The notes under the pieces: generated by a model | Seen by the model: only the letters and a program-made list of their open reading frames with translations | What the model was told of the DNA's origin: nothing | The model's database searches: none | Program-made: the position numbers and the translations under genes | Part shown: one piece after another, positions 8,416 through 19,812 of the stretch | How positions within the stretch are numbered: position 1 is the first letter of the stretch | Layout of the letters: every line of letters starts with the position of its first letter | Assembly (NCBI GenBank): GCA_016183235.1 | Contig: JACPFA010000026.1 | Coordinates: 97,284-161,283, forward strand | DNA: 64,000 bases | Source of the DNA: Deltaproteobacteria bacterium | Lineage (GTDB): Bacteria > UBA10199 > DSSB01 > JACPFA01 | Reading direction: 5' to 3'

Positions 8416-8768
8416 AATGTCTTTAACTTCGTTTTTGCCTCAAGCAACCCAAAAATTTTCCTCATCGCTTCCCAAATTTCAGCTTTTTGAATTTGCTTTA
8501 AGCTTTTTTCCCGAACTCCTATGACCAAATCAAGTGGGCCTAAAAAATTTTTCCGCTCTCGAAAGACTTCTTTACCAATCCTTCTTATTTTATTTCGCAC
8601 CACCGCTCGGGGGACCTTAGAACTGGAAATGATAAAGATCAACCGAGAAATGGGTTGATCGTTTTTTAAGTACCAAAGTCGAAAAGGCGAAGCGTCGATC
8701 TTCTGTTGGCCTTTTAAAACTCTCTCCACAAGCTTGGATTGAAGTTTTTCAGGGTTAGTTGCCCGCAA
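8412..8768 (-). CDS. rnpA: ribonuclease P protein component
   Basis: The 118-residue protein subunit of RNase P, which aids the catalytic RNA in tRNA 5' maturation. The signature SSSKVPRAVVRNKIRRIGKEVFR contains the RNR-type arginine/lysine helix. The N-terminal part is divergent, but FRLWYLKN matches the usual strand around the substrate groove. The start is TTG at 8768, only 4 bp after the rpmH stop, which fits the conserved rpmH-rnpA coupling. It overlaps yidD by 4 bp. Confidence 0.9.
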   Translation of the reverse strand: MRATNPEKLQSKLVERVLKGQQKIDASPFRLWYLKNDQPISRLIFIISSSKVPRAVVRNKIRRIGKEVFRERKNFLGPLDLVIGVREKSLKQIQKAEIWEAMRKIFGLLEAKTKLKTL

Positions 8769-8772
8769 ATGC

Positions 8773-8922
8773 TTATTTCTTATAGGTTTGCTTAGCTAAG
8801 CGTTTTCTGCCTTTAGCACGACGCCGATTTAAAACATTTTTTCCCGACGTGGTACTCATCCTTTCACGGAAGCCATGTTTGCGTTTTGCCTTCAGTTTAC
8901 TAGGTTGGTAGGTTCGCTTCAT
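8773..8922 (-). CDS. rpmH: 50S ribosomal protein L34
   Basis: A 49-residue L34. The protein starts [20 protein letters not shown] and continues with [21 protein letters not shown], the textbook L34 sequence. Start ATG is at 8920-8922 and stop TAA at 8773-8775. It is the first gene of the leftward operon and marks the left border of the origin gap. Confidence 0.97.
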   Translation of the reverse strand: MKRTYQPSKLKAKRKHGFRERMSTTSGKNVLNRRRAKGRKRLAKQTYKK

Positions 8923-9428
8923 TGAAATCTAAACTCTTTAAATAAGATCTTCGTTACTGATTTAGAACTTGGGCTTCAAAAACATTTTTAAAATCCTTTG
9001 TCAACGCCAAAAAAAAATCGTTTCTAATTCTAGAGTTATAAAATAATCAAAAATAAATCTTGCCAAAAGGTGGTGCAAAAATTAACAATCATCGCCTTCG
9101 TAAAAATTCCGCGTGCTAACGATTCAAGTGAAGAAAATTTTTTATGGCTCTTTTTAAATTTAAAAATTCAATATAAAAAGTTTTTTAATTTTTGAATTTG
9201 AAAAAAGCATCCGGTGTAAAAGAGGTCCGGCGTAAAAGAGGGAGGCAAAGGTTTTTTCGTAGGGTAACGTCAACTTTAGTTCATTCCGCTGCAATAAATT
9301 AAATCGTTGGTTTTGAATAAGAATGCGCAGAGGTTTTAAATTAACCTTAGTGTGTTAAAGGGTGGTTTTTTTGCGTTTTTTTCTTTTAAGTTATTGAAAT
9401 TCTTTGTTTTCTTGAGTTTTCCACAGTT
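8923..9428. other. probable chromosomal replication origin (oriC) region
   Basis: A 506-bp, very AT-rich gap between divergent rpmH and dnaA, the classic site of bacterial oriC. Long A/T runs at about 8985-9060 and 9135-9210 could serve as the unwinding element. Only one good DnaA-box-like site (TTTTCCACA, 9417-9425) lies inside it, next to the dnaA start. The exact boxes at 8188-8208 lie outside. The gap must also hold the dnaA and rpmH promoters, which I cannot place precisely. Confidence 0.75.
9417..9425 (+). promoter_or_regulatory. DnaA-box-like site at the dnaA start
   Basis: TTTTCCACA differs from the TTATCCACA consensus by one base and lies 3 bp before the dnaA GTG start. DnaA bound here could block its own translation start region or transcription. 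A second site of the same type in the opposite direction, TGTGGAAAA, lies after dnaA at 10941-10949. Confidence 0.5.
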
Positions 9429-10814
9429 GTGAATAAGCCTGTGGCTAACCAAGATAAGGTTGTTCATGTGACTGAGGTCATTCAAAAGTTTCTTAATTCA
9501 CTTAAAACCAAAATTAGTGATCTCAATTACAACAATTGGATTAGACCGGTTACGTTTAGCATTGAGCCTGAGGGTTCGATGACAATCGAAGTCCCTAATA
9601 AATTTATCCGCGATTGGATTACTGACAACTATCTCAATCTCATCAAATATGAAATTTTCAAAATAACTAATGTTGAACACAAGGTTGATTTTCGTACCTC
9701 CCAAGCCCAAGAACGCTCCCCCGAGCTTACGACTCCTGAGCGACCCACGGTTACACCCGAACGAATGTTGATTGCAGGTCAACCCGATGCCTATTTGGGT
9801 AATCTGAATCCTAAATATCACTTTGATACTTTTGTGGTTGGAAACTCCAATCAATTTGCCCATGCCGCTTGTAAAGCGGTTGCTAATCTGCCGGCTCGAG
9901 CTTACAACCCGCTTTTTATCTATGGGGATGTGGGATTAGGTAAGACTCACCTCGTTAATGCCATTGGTCTTGAGATTAAACGCTCTCACCCGGTATTGAG
10001 GGTGCTTTATATCCATTCTGAACAATTCACCAACGAACTGATCAATTCGATTCGTTATGACAAGATGTTTGAGTTTCGCAAAAGGTTTCGCGAATCTTGT
10101 GATGTTTTACTCATCGATGATATTCAATTCATTGGCGGAAAAGAACGAACCCAAGAAGAATTCTTTCATACTTTTAATTTTCTTTACGAATCTAGAAAAC
10201 AAGTTGTTTTAACGAGCGATCGTTTCCCTAAAGATATCCCCCAACTTGAAGAACGGCTACGTTCTCGTTTTGGTTGGGGTTTGATTGCTGACATTCAACC
10301 GCCTGATTTAGAGACTCGCTTAGCCATCCTTCGCAAAAAGGCCGAGCAAGACAAAATCCCTCTTCCCGACGATGTCGCCTTATTCTTGGCCAACAATGTT
10401 CGCACTAACATTCGAGAACTAGAAGGTTCGCTCACTCGCATGAGCGCTTTTGCTTCTCTCACCCATGCCGAGATTACTTTAGACCTAACCAAAGAAGTTT
10501 TAAAACACACCATCAACGACAATTTTCGGATGTTGACCATTGAGGGGGTACAAAAATTGGTGGCCGAACATTTTAACATCAAATTATCTGATCTCAAAAG
10601 TGCTCGCCGTTTAAAATCTTTTGCCGTTCCTCGCCAAATCGCTATGTACTTATGTCGCAAACACGTCAAATCGAGTTACCCCGAGTTGGGCCAAAAATTC
10701 GGGGGCAAAGACCATTCAACGGTGGTTCATGCCGTACAAAAGATCGAAAAACAATTACAAGGCGACATGACGCTGCAACACGAAATTCACTCCATTGAAA
10801 AACATCTTGTTTGA
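9429..10814 (+). CDS. dnaA: chromosomal replication initiator protein DnaA
   Basis: A 461-residue DnaA with all four domains: N-terminal domain I (about 12-90, with NYNNWIRP), a short linker, the AAA+ core and the DNA-binding domain. The core has Walker A GDVGLGKT (166-173), Walker B LLIDDIQF and LEERLRSRFGWGL. The C-terminal helix-turn-helix signature is GGKDHSTVVHAVQKIE. The start is GTG at 9429; no clear ribosome site is visible because the upstream bases form a DnaA-box-like sequence. It heads dnaA-dnaN-recF-gyrB. Confidence 0.97.
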   Translation: MNKPVANQDKVVHVTEVIQKFLNSLKTKISDLNYNNWIRPVTFSIEPEGSMTIEVPNKFIRDWITDNYLNLIKYEIFKITNVEHKVDFRTSQAQERSPELTTPERPTVTPERMLIAGQPDAYLGNLNPKYHFDTFVVGNSNQFAHAACKAVANLPARAYNPLFIYGDVGLGKTHLVNAIGLEIKRSHPVLRVLYIHSEQFTNELINSIRYDKMFEFRKRFRESCDVLLIDDIQFIGGKERTQEEFFHTFNFLYESRKQVVLTSDRFPKDIPQLEERLRSRFGWGLIADIQPPDLETRLAILRKKAEQDKIPLPDDVALFLANNVRTNIRELEGSLTRMSAFASLTHAEITLDLTKEVLKHTINDNFRMLTIEGVQKLVAEHFNIKLSDLKSARRLKSFAVPRQIAMYLCRKHVKSSYPELGQKFGGKDHSTVVHAVQKIEKQLQGDMTLQHEIHSIEKHLV

Positions 10815-10820
10815 CACTGT

Positions 10821-10913
10821 TGTCATCCCTGCGAAGGCAGGGATCCAGTCTTAAATTAGATCCTCATGCAAATATCTGGATCCCTGCCTTCGCAGGGATG
10901 ACATTGAAGATTG
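10821..10913. repeat. TCATCCCTGCGAAGGCAGGGATCCAG palindromic repeat
   Basis: An inverted-repeat element of about 93 bp. TGTCATCCCTGCGAAGGCAG starts at 10821 and its complement ends at 10913, with a 35-bp loop. It lies 6 bp after the dnaA stop. The same family occurs at 52289-52380 and 53595-53727, with partial copies at 4138, 16618, 31998 and 36660. Confidence 0.85.
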
Positions 10914-10940
10914 ATAATCCCCTTGTCTTACGAAATAGAT

Positions 10941-11028
10941 TGTGGAAAAGGTTGGTTTATAAAAGTTGGTAAGTCGTGAATTTAATTTTAGGCCTACTTT
11001 TCCCCAATGGAGGTACATTCTGTCCACA
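10941..11028. promoter_or_regulatory. DnaA-box-like sites between dnaA and dnaN
   Basis: TGTGGAAAA (10941-10949) is the mirror of the TTTTCCACA site before dnaA, and CTGTCCACA (11020-11028) is one base from TTGTCCACA. The 10914-11156 gap otherwise has no gene. It could be the second half of a bipartite origin or only the dnaN promoter region. Confidence 0.4.
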
Positions 11029-11156
11029 AGCAGAGGGGAAGGTAAGCTCGTTGAAATATAAAGACAATATTCACTTACTCACTTAATCACGTTACTTATT
11101 ACTACGACTGTTTTTATATCTTATATCTGTATTTTAAGAAGACTCAGAGGATAACT

Positions 11157-12251
11157 ATGGATTTTAAAATTAAACGGAATGATCTTTTGCAAGGTTTGCA
11201 AACTATTCAAAGCATTGTTGACCGAAAAAGCACCATGCCTATTTTGTCGAATGCCTTGTTTCAATTAAGTCAAAGTGGTCTTAGGATTTCAGCCACCGAT
11301 TTAGAAGTGGGGATGATCGTTGAAATCCCGGTACAGTGCAATCTAGAGGGTAAGGCTGCCTTACCGGCTAAGAGCCTTTATGAAATAGCCAAAGAGTTGG
11401 GTGGGGAAGAGATTATTTTTCGCGCTAAAACAAGTGGTTGGGTGGAATTGGGCTGTGGTAAATCGCAGTTTAAAATTGTTCAGTTGCCGGCTGAAGAGTT
11501 TCCTTCGATGCCTGTGATCGATGTTAGTAAGTTGGTGAAGGTGAGTGGCGAAGATTTGGTTTATTTGATCGAAAAGACTTCTTATGCCGTTTCGCTCGAT
11601 GAAACAAAATATAATTTGAATGGGGTTTATCTTGAAAGGGTAGATAAAGAAAGCTTGCGAATGGTGGCAACTGATGGGCATAGGCTTTCTCATGTGGAGA
11701 GAAAGGTGGCGCTAGGTTTAGAAAAGGGAGTGATTATTCCCCGTAAGGGTGTGATGGAAATGAAACGTCTGTTGGCAAGCGGGGGGGAATATTTGTTTGG
11801 GGTAGAGGGGAGAAATGTAGTGTTAAAAACCGATCAGGCTTTATTGATCGTAAGATTGATCGAAGGGGATTTTCCGGATTATCAAAAAGTTATTCCCAAA
11901 GATTTAGAAAAGGTGGTCAGTGTGGGGCGTAATGAAATTTTGGGGGCCTTGCGAAGGGTTTCTTTGCTTAGCCAAGATAAAAATCGTGGGGTTAAAATGA
12001 TTTTTTCTTCGGGGAATTTAGAAATTCAAAGTAGTAACCCGGATATTGGAGAAGCCAGGGAGGAATTAGAGGTCGATTACAAAGGGGAGAGAGTTGAAGT
12101 GGGTTTTAACCCGCGTTATTTTTTAGATACCATTCATGCCCTTTCCGATGAAAAAATCATTTTGGAATTTAAAGATGAAATTAGCCCCTGCGTGATGCGC
12201 TCAGAATATGATCGTAGTTTCATTAATGTTATTATGCCGATGCGGTTGTGA
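11157..12251 (+). CDS. dnaN: DNA polymerase III beta sliding clamp
   Basis: A 364-residue clamp that tethers Pol III to DNA. The start MDFKIKRNDLLQGLQTIQSIV, ATDLEVGM, ATDGHRLSHVE, the internal three-domain repeat and the C-terminal YVIMPMRL-like ending (VIMPMRL) are typical. The ATG is preceded by GACTCAGAGGATAACT, a reasonable ribosome site. recF follows 13 bp later. Confidence 0.97.
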   Translation: MDFKIKRNDLLQGLQTIQSIVDRKSTMPILSNALFQLSQSGLRISATDLEVGMIVEIPVQCNLEGKAALPAKSLYEIAKELGGEEIIFRAKTSGWVELGCGKSQFKIVQLPAEEFPSMPVIDVSKLVKVSGEDLVYLIEKTSYAVSLDETKYNLNGVYLERVDKESLRMVATDGHRLSHVERKVALGLEKGVIIPRKGVMEMKRLLASGGEYLFGVEGRNVVLKTDQALLIVRLIEGDFPDYQKVIPKDLEKVVSVGRNEILGALRRVSLLSQDKNRGVKMIFSSGNLEIQSSNPDIGEAREELEVDYKGERVEVGFNPRYFLDTIHALSDEKIILEFKDEISPCVMRSEYDRSFINVIMPMRL

Positions 12252-12264
12252 GTAGGGTAGCTAC

Positions 12265-13338
12265 GTGTGGATTAAAACCTTACATATCCACCACTATCGC
12301 AATCTTACCCAAGTGGCCTTAACGGCCCACCCCCAATTAAACGTTATTTTTGGCAATAATGCCCAAGGCAAGACGAATTTGCTCGAAGCTATTTTTGCGT
12401 TAGCATGGGGCAAGGGTTTTCACGGGGTAGCTTATGACGCACAAATTGCTTGGGGGGCAGAACTTGCCTCTGTAACGGTTGAGTTTGTGCAAGATAAAGA
12501 TTTGACCAGCCGAATTCAGTTCTTATTACAAAAAAATGAGGGCAAAGAATGGGAGATTGATGGCAAAAAAAGCCGCCGAGCCAGCCTGGCAAGGCAATAT
12601 TTTCGCGTCCTCACTTTTACCCCAGATTTAACCGGGCTATTTCGAGGCACCCCCGGCTCGAGGCGGCGTTGTTTTGATTTTTGTTTAGGCAATCAAGACC
12701 CCTTTTATTTACAGTTATTACGAAAATATGAAAAGTGCTTGCAGCAACGCAATGCCTTGCTACGCGAGCATTGCTGCGACGAAACGCTTAGCTCTTATTC
12801 TGAGCAATTAGCAACGCTTGCTTGCCAAGTAGACCTTAAGCGCCGAGATTATTTAAAAGCACTGATGCCTTTTTTTCAAAAACGTTTTGAACAAGTGGGG
12901 CAATTTAAGGTGTTGTTAAATTTAACTTATACGGGGCAAAGAGAAAACTTAGGACCCTACCTAGAAAGTTTGACGCAAAATTTGACACAAGAATATGCGT
13001 TAGGTTTTACCATAACTGGTCCGCATCGCGAAGATTATTTGCTTACTTTAGCAGGCGAACCCGCTTGGGAACATGCCTCCCAAGGGCAGCATCGGGTGTT
13101 GGTAATCGCCTTGTTGTTGGCAGAGCTGGATTTACTAAAAACGCAGACAGGAATGAAACCCATTATTTTATTAGACGATCTGGGCTCTGAATTAGACAGC
13201 TTGCGTTTAAAATTTTTAATTCAAGAAATGCTGGGGGCGGGTTGTCAGTGTTTTCTGACCAGCGCTCGCGAAGATTTATTTCGTGAGTTTACGGGCAAAT
13301 TTTTTTCGATTCAGGAAGGAAAGTTATATCCAGCGTAA
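12265..13338 (+). CDS. recF: DNA replication and repair protein RecF
   Basis: A 357-residue SMC-like ATPase that loads RecA at gaps with RecO and RecR. It begins with RecF's usual MWIKTLHIHHYRNL, has Walker A FGNNAQGKTNLLEAI, the ABC signature region (ASQGQHRVLVIALLLAE) and Walker B PIILLDDLGSELD. The start is GTG at 12265, 13 bp after dnaN, so it is probably co-transcribed. Confidence 0.95.
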   Translation: MWIKTLHIHHYRNLTQVALTAHPQLNVIFGNNAQGKTNLLEAIFALAWGKGFHGVAYDAQIAWGAELASVTVEFVQDKDLTSRIQFLLQKNEGKEWEIDGKKSRRASLARQYFRVLTFTPDLTGLFRGTPGSRRRCFDFCLGNQDPFYLQLLRKYEKCLQQRNALLREHCCDETLSSYSEQLATLACQVDLKRRDYLKALMPFFQKRFEQVGQFKVLLNLTYTGQRENLGPYLESLTQNLTQEYALGFTITGPHREDYLLTLAGEPAWEHASQGQHRVLVIALLLAELDLLKTQTGMKPIILLDDLGSELDSLRLKFLIQEMLGAGCQCFLTSAREDLFREFTGKFFSIQEGKLYPA

Positions 13339-13386
13339 TGGGGTTTAATCGAACTTTACAATCGGTGAGGGGTATGATTAACTCGT

Positions 13387-15927
<2,541 letters not shown>

Positions 15928-15994
15928 ATTAGTTGCCCTCTTTCTGGGGTCGGGTATAATTATAAAAATTACTTTAAGTAAGATAGGAGTAACC

Positions 15995-16474
15995 ATGGGA
16001 CAGTTTTCAATGAATGGCTTAGAATTTGAATTTCCTGAAAATTGGCAAGACCAGGGGATGGTGACGTTAACCATTCCTAATCCTGATGAAAGCGTTCGCC
16101 CGAATATCATCATCACCAAAGAACGCCTGCTGGAACCCATGGATATTCAAACCTATTTTAAAAAAATCAAGGATGCGGTGCAGGCACGGGGTATTCAAAG
16201 TTTTGAAATTATTGATGAACGTGCGGTGGTGTTGGCGGGGGTGTCGGGGATGCAAATGGTTTGTCGTTGGGATTTGGCGGCGATGAAAAAAATTATGGGC
16301 CCCAATGCTGATGCCTTAAAGAACATCAAGCCGGGGCAAAAGGTACAACAAATTCAGGTGTCGTTGATTCACAATAATATTGCGATCAATATCACCGCTA
16401 GTTTTCCGGCCGATCAATTTGATATTTACACCCGGCCGTTTCAGAAATTCCTCAAATCCTTAAAAGTTGCTTAA
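15995..16474 (+). CDS. DcrB/DUF1795-like protein, 159 aa
   Basis: A small protein without signal peptide. It begins MGQFSMNGLEFEFPENWQDQ and ends in DQFDIYTRPFQKFLKSLKVA. This pattern (an FxFPxxW start, a middle beta sheet and a final helix with FxxxLxSLK) is that of the DcrB/DUF1795 fold, often found next to Rhs or type VI genes but also alone. I see no such partners here, so its role is unknown. An AGGAG site precedes the ATG (ATAGGAGTAACC). Confidence 0.6.
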   Translation: MGQFSMNGLEFEFPENWQDQGMVTLTIPNPDESVRPNIIITKERLLEPMDIQTYFKKIKDAVQARGIQSFEIIDERAVVLAGVSGMQMVCRWDLAAMKKIMGPNADALKNIKPGQKVQQIQVSLIHNNIAINITASFPADQFDIYTRPFQKFLKSLKVA

Positions 16475-16741
16475 ACAAGGTAGGCGTTTTGCGAGAGCAG
16501 CCAGCCTCATTTGCAAACGCGCACCGTTTGCCCTACTGTTCGTCATCTGTCATTGCGAACCCAGCAGGGTGAAGCAATCTCTTCTGCCTAAGCGATGGGA
16601 TTGCCACGCTCGCTATCATGGGTCCCCGCCTTCGCGGGGATGACACCGCTCGCAATGACAGCATTACAATAGCCTTCGTGCGGGCTTGCTCCTGGTAATG
16701 TTTGCCAACAAGGGTACCTCTGCCCGCAAAACGCTTATCTA
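16475..16741. repeat. composite hairpin element filling a convergent gene junction, copy 1
   Basis: The element lies exactly between the stops of two convergent genes. Outer arms (GGCGTTTTGCG near 16484 and CGCAAAACGC near 16725) are imperfect complements. Inside is a core shared with 18116-18377 and 36744-37075: CAAACGCGCACCG, a GTCATTGCGAAC palindrome (16547-16660) and CAGCATTACAATAGCCTTCG. A TCCCCGCCTTCGCGGGGATG hairpin is nested within the palindrome at about 16620. Confidence 0.75.
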
Positions 16742-17527
16742 TTATAAATCTTGTTCAATTATTTCGGGGTCGGGCTTTTCCTCTTCGGGGCGGTATTCGG
16801 CCTTTTCGCAGGTGGGGCTGCAGGTGATTTCAACCAATGAATCTTGGTTTGCGTTGTTAAAGCCAAAACGGGTGTAACCTTCGATCGTGTCAGCGGCGTA
16901 GGTCATGGACCCATTATTATCACTGAATTGGCGGGTGTAACTGCCGTCGGCCCATTGGGTGCGGGTGTAAGTGATGGGGCCCACGTGGGTTTGTTTGCGG
17001 TTCCAGCGCAAGTTTCCCCTTAGGTCAAAATAGGCCTCTTCGATTTCGCCCGGCCATTCCATTCGATAGGCGAAGGCCCCGTTGTTGTAGAGGGTTTTTT
17101 TGAAATTAATCCCTTGGGCAGAACCGGTTTCGACGGTTTTGACATCGGAATTTTCAACATGGATGGGGGCGCCGGCAATTTTTTCGCTGAGGGCTCGCCC
17201 TTTGATCACGCGTTTGTTTTGCAGGTAAATCTTGTTGGTTGGCAGGTTACCGCCTAGGTCGGTTTCTTCTACCCCTAGGCCTAAGGCTTGAGAGCCAGAA
17301 ACTTTTTTGGCTTTTTCTTTGAGGTTAACCGCAACGATGGTTTTGCCTTTGGCGTCTTTGACGGTTACGGTGCCAGCAGGCGACCATTCGGCTTGGCGGC
17401 CTTCTTCAAGGATAAACAAGTAGTTGCCACCTTTGTTAACAATGGAGCCGGGAAGCAAGCTAGGGCCGGCATAGCTGGGTAAAACTAACGTTAGGTAAAA
17501 AAATAATAGGGTTAAGTAAAAAATCAT
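16742..17527 (-). CDS. exported hypothetical protein, 261 aa
   Basis: I recognise no family. The N-terminal FYLTLLFFYLTLVLPSYAGP is a cleavable signal peptide. The middle contains YD/Rhs-like short strands (YRMEWPGEIEEAYFDLRGNLRWNR, YTRTQWADGSYTRQFSDNNG) that suggest a beta-rich repeat. The tail EEEKPDPEIIEQDL is acidic. Cys residues in CSPTCEKAEY may form a disulfide. It is convergent with the DcrB-like gene. Confidence 0.65.
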   Translation of the reverse strand: MIFYLTLLFFYLTLVLPSYAGPSLLPGSIVNKGGNYLFILEEGRQAEWSPAGTVTVKDAKGKTIVAVNLKEKAKKVSGSQALGLGVEETDLGGNLPTNKIYLQNKRVIKGRALSEKIAGAPIHVENSDVKTVETGSAQGINFKKTLYNNGAFAYRMEWPGEIEEAYFDLRGNLRWNRKQTHVGPITYTRTQWADGSYTRQFSDNNGSMTYAADTIEGYTRFGFNNANQDSLVEITCSPTCEKAEYRPEEEKPDPEIIEQDL

Positions 17528-17574
17528 ATCCTCTTTTACCAGAACGGCTAGGTAAAGGGGAAGGGTTTAGTAAG

Positions 17575-17797
17575 GTAATGCCTCAGTTTTGCAGGGAGAG
17601 CACTTGGGTTGTTGAGGAAGCCATTGCTTGGAGCGGCGGGGCCCCCATGCGGGCTAGCCGGCATGGAAAGCCGAGGCCCCCGCCTCTGGCGGGGGAACGC
17701 GGAAGGATTCCGTGCCGGCTAGCCCCATGAGGGTCGCCGCGGAAAGCACGGCTGACGAAACAACCCAAGTGCTCTCCCTGCAAAACTGAGGCATTAC
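17575..17797. mobile_element. MITE-like hairpin element, 'GTAATGCCTCAG' family, copy 2, with 9-bp target duplication
   Basis: Perfect 39-bp terminal inverted repeats (17575-17613 and 17759-17797) enclose a GC-rich interior that folds further around GGCTAGCCGGCA. The direct repeat TTTAGTAAG flanks it at 17566-17574 and 17798-17806, as left by a transposase. It encodes no protein. It sits one base past the acyP stop codon, so the CDS is intact. A second full copy is at 53747-53948. Confidence 0.9.
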
Positions 17798-17798
17798 T

Positions 17799-18083
17799 TT
17801 AGTAAGTTATGGAGAATTCACTAAACTCACCCAAGGATGGGCCCCATGTCGTTTCTACGTGGCGAACTTGGGCTGAAGGTGGGCCATGGCTTGCCCACTG
17901 TAAAAATTTTTCTAGGCCTTGCAGGGGCCCTTCAGCTAAAATTTCGACTTGGCCGGTGGGGAGGTTGCGCACCCAACCGGTTAGCTTTAAGCTGCGGGCC
18001 TCGCCTTGGGTGTAAGCCCGAAAGGCTACCCCTTGTACTCGGCCGGAAACAATGAGGTGAAGGCGCTTGAGTTCTTGAGACAT
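17799..18083 (-). CDS. acyP: acylphosphatase
   Basis: A 94-residue enzyme that hydrolyses acyl phosphates. The catalytic arginine is in GRVQGVAFRAYTQGEA and the catalytic asparagine in LTGWVRNLPTGQVEI, both in family positions. The C-terminus ends FSEFSITY. The stop codon lies inside the 9-bp direct repeat of the adjacent hairpin element. Its 5' side faces another large hairpin at 18116-18377. Confidence 0.95.
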   Translation of the reverse strand: MSQELKRLHLIVSGRVQGVAFRAYTQGEARSLKLTGWVRNLPTGQVEILAEGPLQGLEKFLQWASHGPPSAQVRHVETTWGPSLGEFSEFSITY

Positions 18084-18115
18084 GCAGCGTAATTAGCATT
18101 TCAGTTATGTAGATA

Positions 18116-18377
18116 TCAAAAATTATTTTAAGAGAAGCTCACGGCCCTTGTTTTCAAACGCGCACCGTTCGCTCTACTGTTCGCCATCTGTCATTGCGAG
18201 CCCAGCAGGGAGAAGCAATCTCTTCTGTTTAAGCGATGGGATTGCCACGCCCGTTGGGCTCGCAATGACAGCATTACAATAACCCTCCGGAGCCTGCCCT
18301 GAGGCTTTGCGAAGGGTGCTTGCTCCTGGCAATGTTTTCAAACAAGGGCCGTGAGCTTCTCTTAAAATAATTTTTGA
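18116..18377. repeat. composite hairpin element in a divergent promoter region, copy 2
   Basis: Perfect 38-bp arms (18116-18153 and 18340-18377) enclose the shared core: CAAACGCGCACCG, a GTCATTGCGAGC palindrome (18188-18271) and CAGCATTACAATAACCC. The arms have no resemblance to those of the copies at 16475 or 36744. It occupies almost the whole space between divergent acyP and ruvX and leaves only 17 bp to the ruvX ATG. Confidence 0.9.
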
Positions 18378-18379
18378 CC

Positions 18380-18385
18380 TATAAT
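18380..18385 (+). promoter_or_regulatory. candidate -10 element of ruvX
   Basis: TATAAT lies 10 bp before the ruvX ATG, just beyond the right hairpin arm. No good -35 is seen at the proper distance, which would fall inside the arm. If real, the transcript would have almost no leader. Confidence 0.3.
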
Positions 18386-18394
18386 TAATTTTTT

Positions 18395-18811
18395 ATGAAA
18401 AAATACTTGGCTTTAGATGTTAGTGATAAGCGGATTGGGGTGGCGTTGGGGGTGCAGGGGGTTTGTGTGCCGGTGGTTACTTATCAGCGCCGGGCCTTGG
18501 CGCAAGATCTTTTATTTTTGGCGGAGAAAATTCAAGAAGAGCATATTGCGTGTGTGGTGATGGGGCAGCCTATCAATATGGATGGGAGCGTGGGGCCCAC
18601 GGCTATGAAGGTGGCGCAATTTTTTGAGCAATTGCGGGAATTTTTGCAGCAAAAGGGTTTGCAGGTGGAGTTGGTGTTGTGGGATGAGCGGCTTTCGACC
18701 TTTGCAGCTAAAGCGGCCGTAGGGCATGTTAAAAAACAAAAGGGCGCCGTGGATTCTATGGCGGCTAAATTGATTTTAGAAGATTATTTATTGCATGGGT
18801 TAAAAAAATAA
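18395..18811 (+). CDS. ruvX: RuvX/YqgF Holliday junction resolvase-like nuclease
   Basis: A 138-residue RNase H-fold protein of the YqgF family, implicated in pre-16S rRNA 5' processing and Holliday junction resolution. The first metal-binding strand is LALDVSDKRIGVALG. VVMGQPINMDGSVGPTA and the C-terminal LWDERLSTFAAKAAV with VDSMAAKLILEDYL complete the family pattern. mltG follows 14 bp later, a common ruvX-mltG arrangement. Confidence 0.93.
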   Translation: MKKYLALDVSDKRIGVALGVQGVCVPVVTYQRRALAQDLLFLAEKIQEEHIACVVMGQPINMDGSVGPTAMKVAQFFEQLREFLQQKGLQVELVLWDERLSTFAAKAAVGHVKKQKGAVDSMAAKLILEDYLLHGLKK

Positions 18812-18825
18812 CCAGGGAGACTTTT

Positions 18826-19803
18826 GTGAAAAAGTGGGTTTGGATTAGCCTCATTTTGATTTTAGGCATTAGTCTGTGGGATTTTTATTATTTTTTGTGG
18901 GCGCCTTTTGGGCGAGGGGGGATTTTCTATGTTGAAAAGGGCATGGGGGTTTCGCAAATTGCAGCTCAATTAGAAAGCCAAGGGTTTATTCGCTCTGAGC
19001 TTGCCTTTAAGCTGTGGGCCAAGTTTGCCAAACCCAAAACCTTACATTTTGGTGAATATGAAATCCCGCCCATGACGCGAATTAAAGATATTTTGACGCA
19101 AATGGAAATGGGGCAAACGCGTCATTTTCCCTTGGCCATCCCAGAGGGCCTGACTTTCAGAGAAATAGGCGAGCGGGTAAAAAAGGCCGGTTTATTGGGC
19201 AGTGAGCAGTGGGACAAACTTTTTATCGACGAACAGCTTAAAGCAAAACTTGGGTTCGAGGCGGCTAATCTAGAAGGGTATTTGTTCCCATCGACTTATC
19301 AATACGATGGGCACACGACGGCGCGGCAATTGTTAGAACAGATGCTCGAAGAATTTAACCACGAGTTTGATCAAAGCTTGCGGGCCCAAAGCCAAGCCCT
19401 AGGTATGAGCATTCCCCAAGTGATGACCTTGGCTTCGATTATTGAAAAAGAAACCGGAGCGGCGGCAGAACGGCCGCTGATTGGCGGGGTTTTTCATAAT
19501 CGGCTCAAAAAAGGGATGCGGTTAGAAACTGACCCCACCGTGATTTATGGCATTCAGAATTTCGATGGTAATTTAACGCGGGCGCATTTGTTAGACCCTC
19601 ACCCTTACAACACTTATATTCACCCGGGTTTGCCCCCTGGGCCCATTGCCAACCCAGGACTGGCTAGCATTAAAGCGGCGTTGTATCCGGCGCAGCATGA
19701 ATATCTTTTTTTTGTGTCAAAGGGGGATGGGACGCATTATTTTTCTAAGACTTATGATGAACATCTGGCGGCGGTGCAGAAATACCAATTGGGGCAAAAA
19801 TAA
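18826..19803 (+). CDS. mltG: endolytic murein transglycosylase MltG
   Basis: A 325-residue inner-membrane enzyme that cleaves nascent glycan strands. One N-terminal transmembrane helix (VWISLILILGISLWDFYYFLW) precedes a LysM-like region and the YceG domain. The domain has LEGYLFPSTYQY, the catalytic glutamate in LASIIEKETG, NRLKKGMRLETDPTVIYG and YNTYIHPGLPPGPIANPG. Translation starts at GTG after an AGGGAG site. A large hairpin element follows the stop. Confidence 0.95.
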   Translation: MKKWVWISLILILGISLWDFYYFLWAPFGRGGIFYVEKGMGVSQIAAQLESQGFIRSELAFKLWAKFAKPKTLHFGEYEIPPMTRIKDILTQMEMGQTRHFPLAIPEGLTFREIGERVKKAGLLGSEQWDKLFIDEQLKAKLGFEAANLEGYLFPSTYQYDGHTTARQLLEQMLEEFNHEFDQSLRAQSQALGMSIPQVMTLASIIEKETGAAAERPLIGGVFHNRLKKGMRLETDPTVIYGIQNFDGNLTRAHLLDPHPYNTYIHPGLPPGPIANPGLASIKAALYPAQHEYLFFVSKGDGTHYFSKTYDEHLAAVQKYQLGQK

Positions 19804-19812
19804 CCTGGTCAC

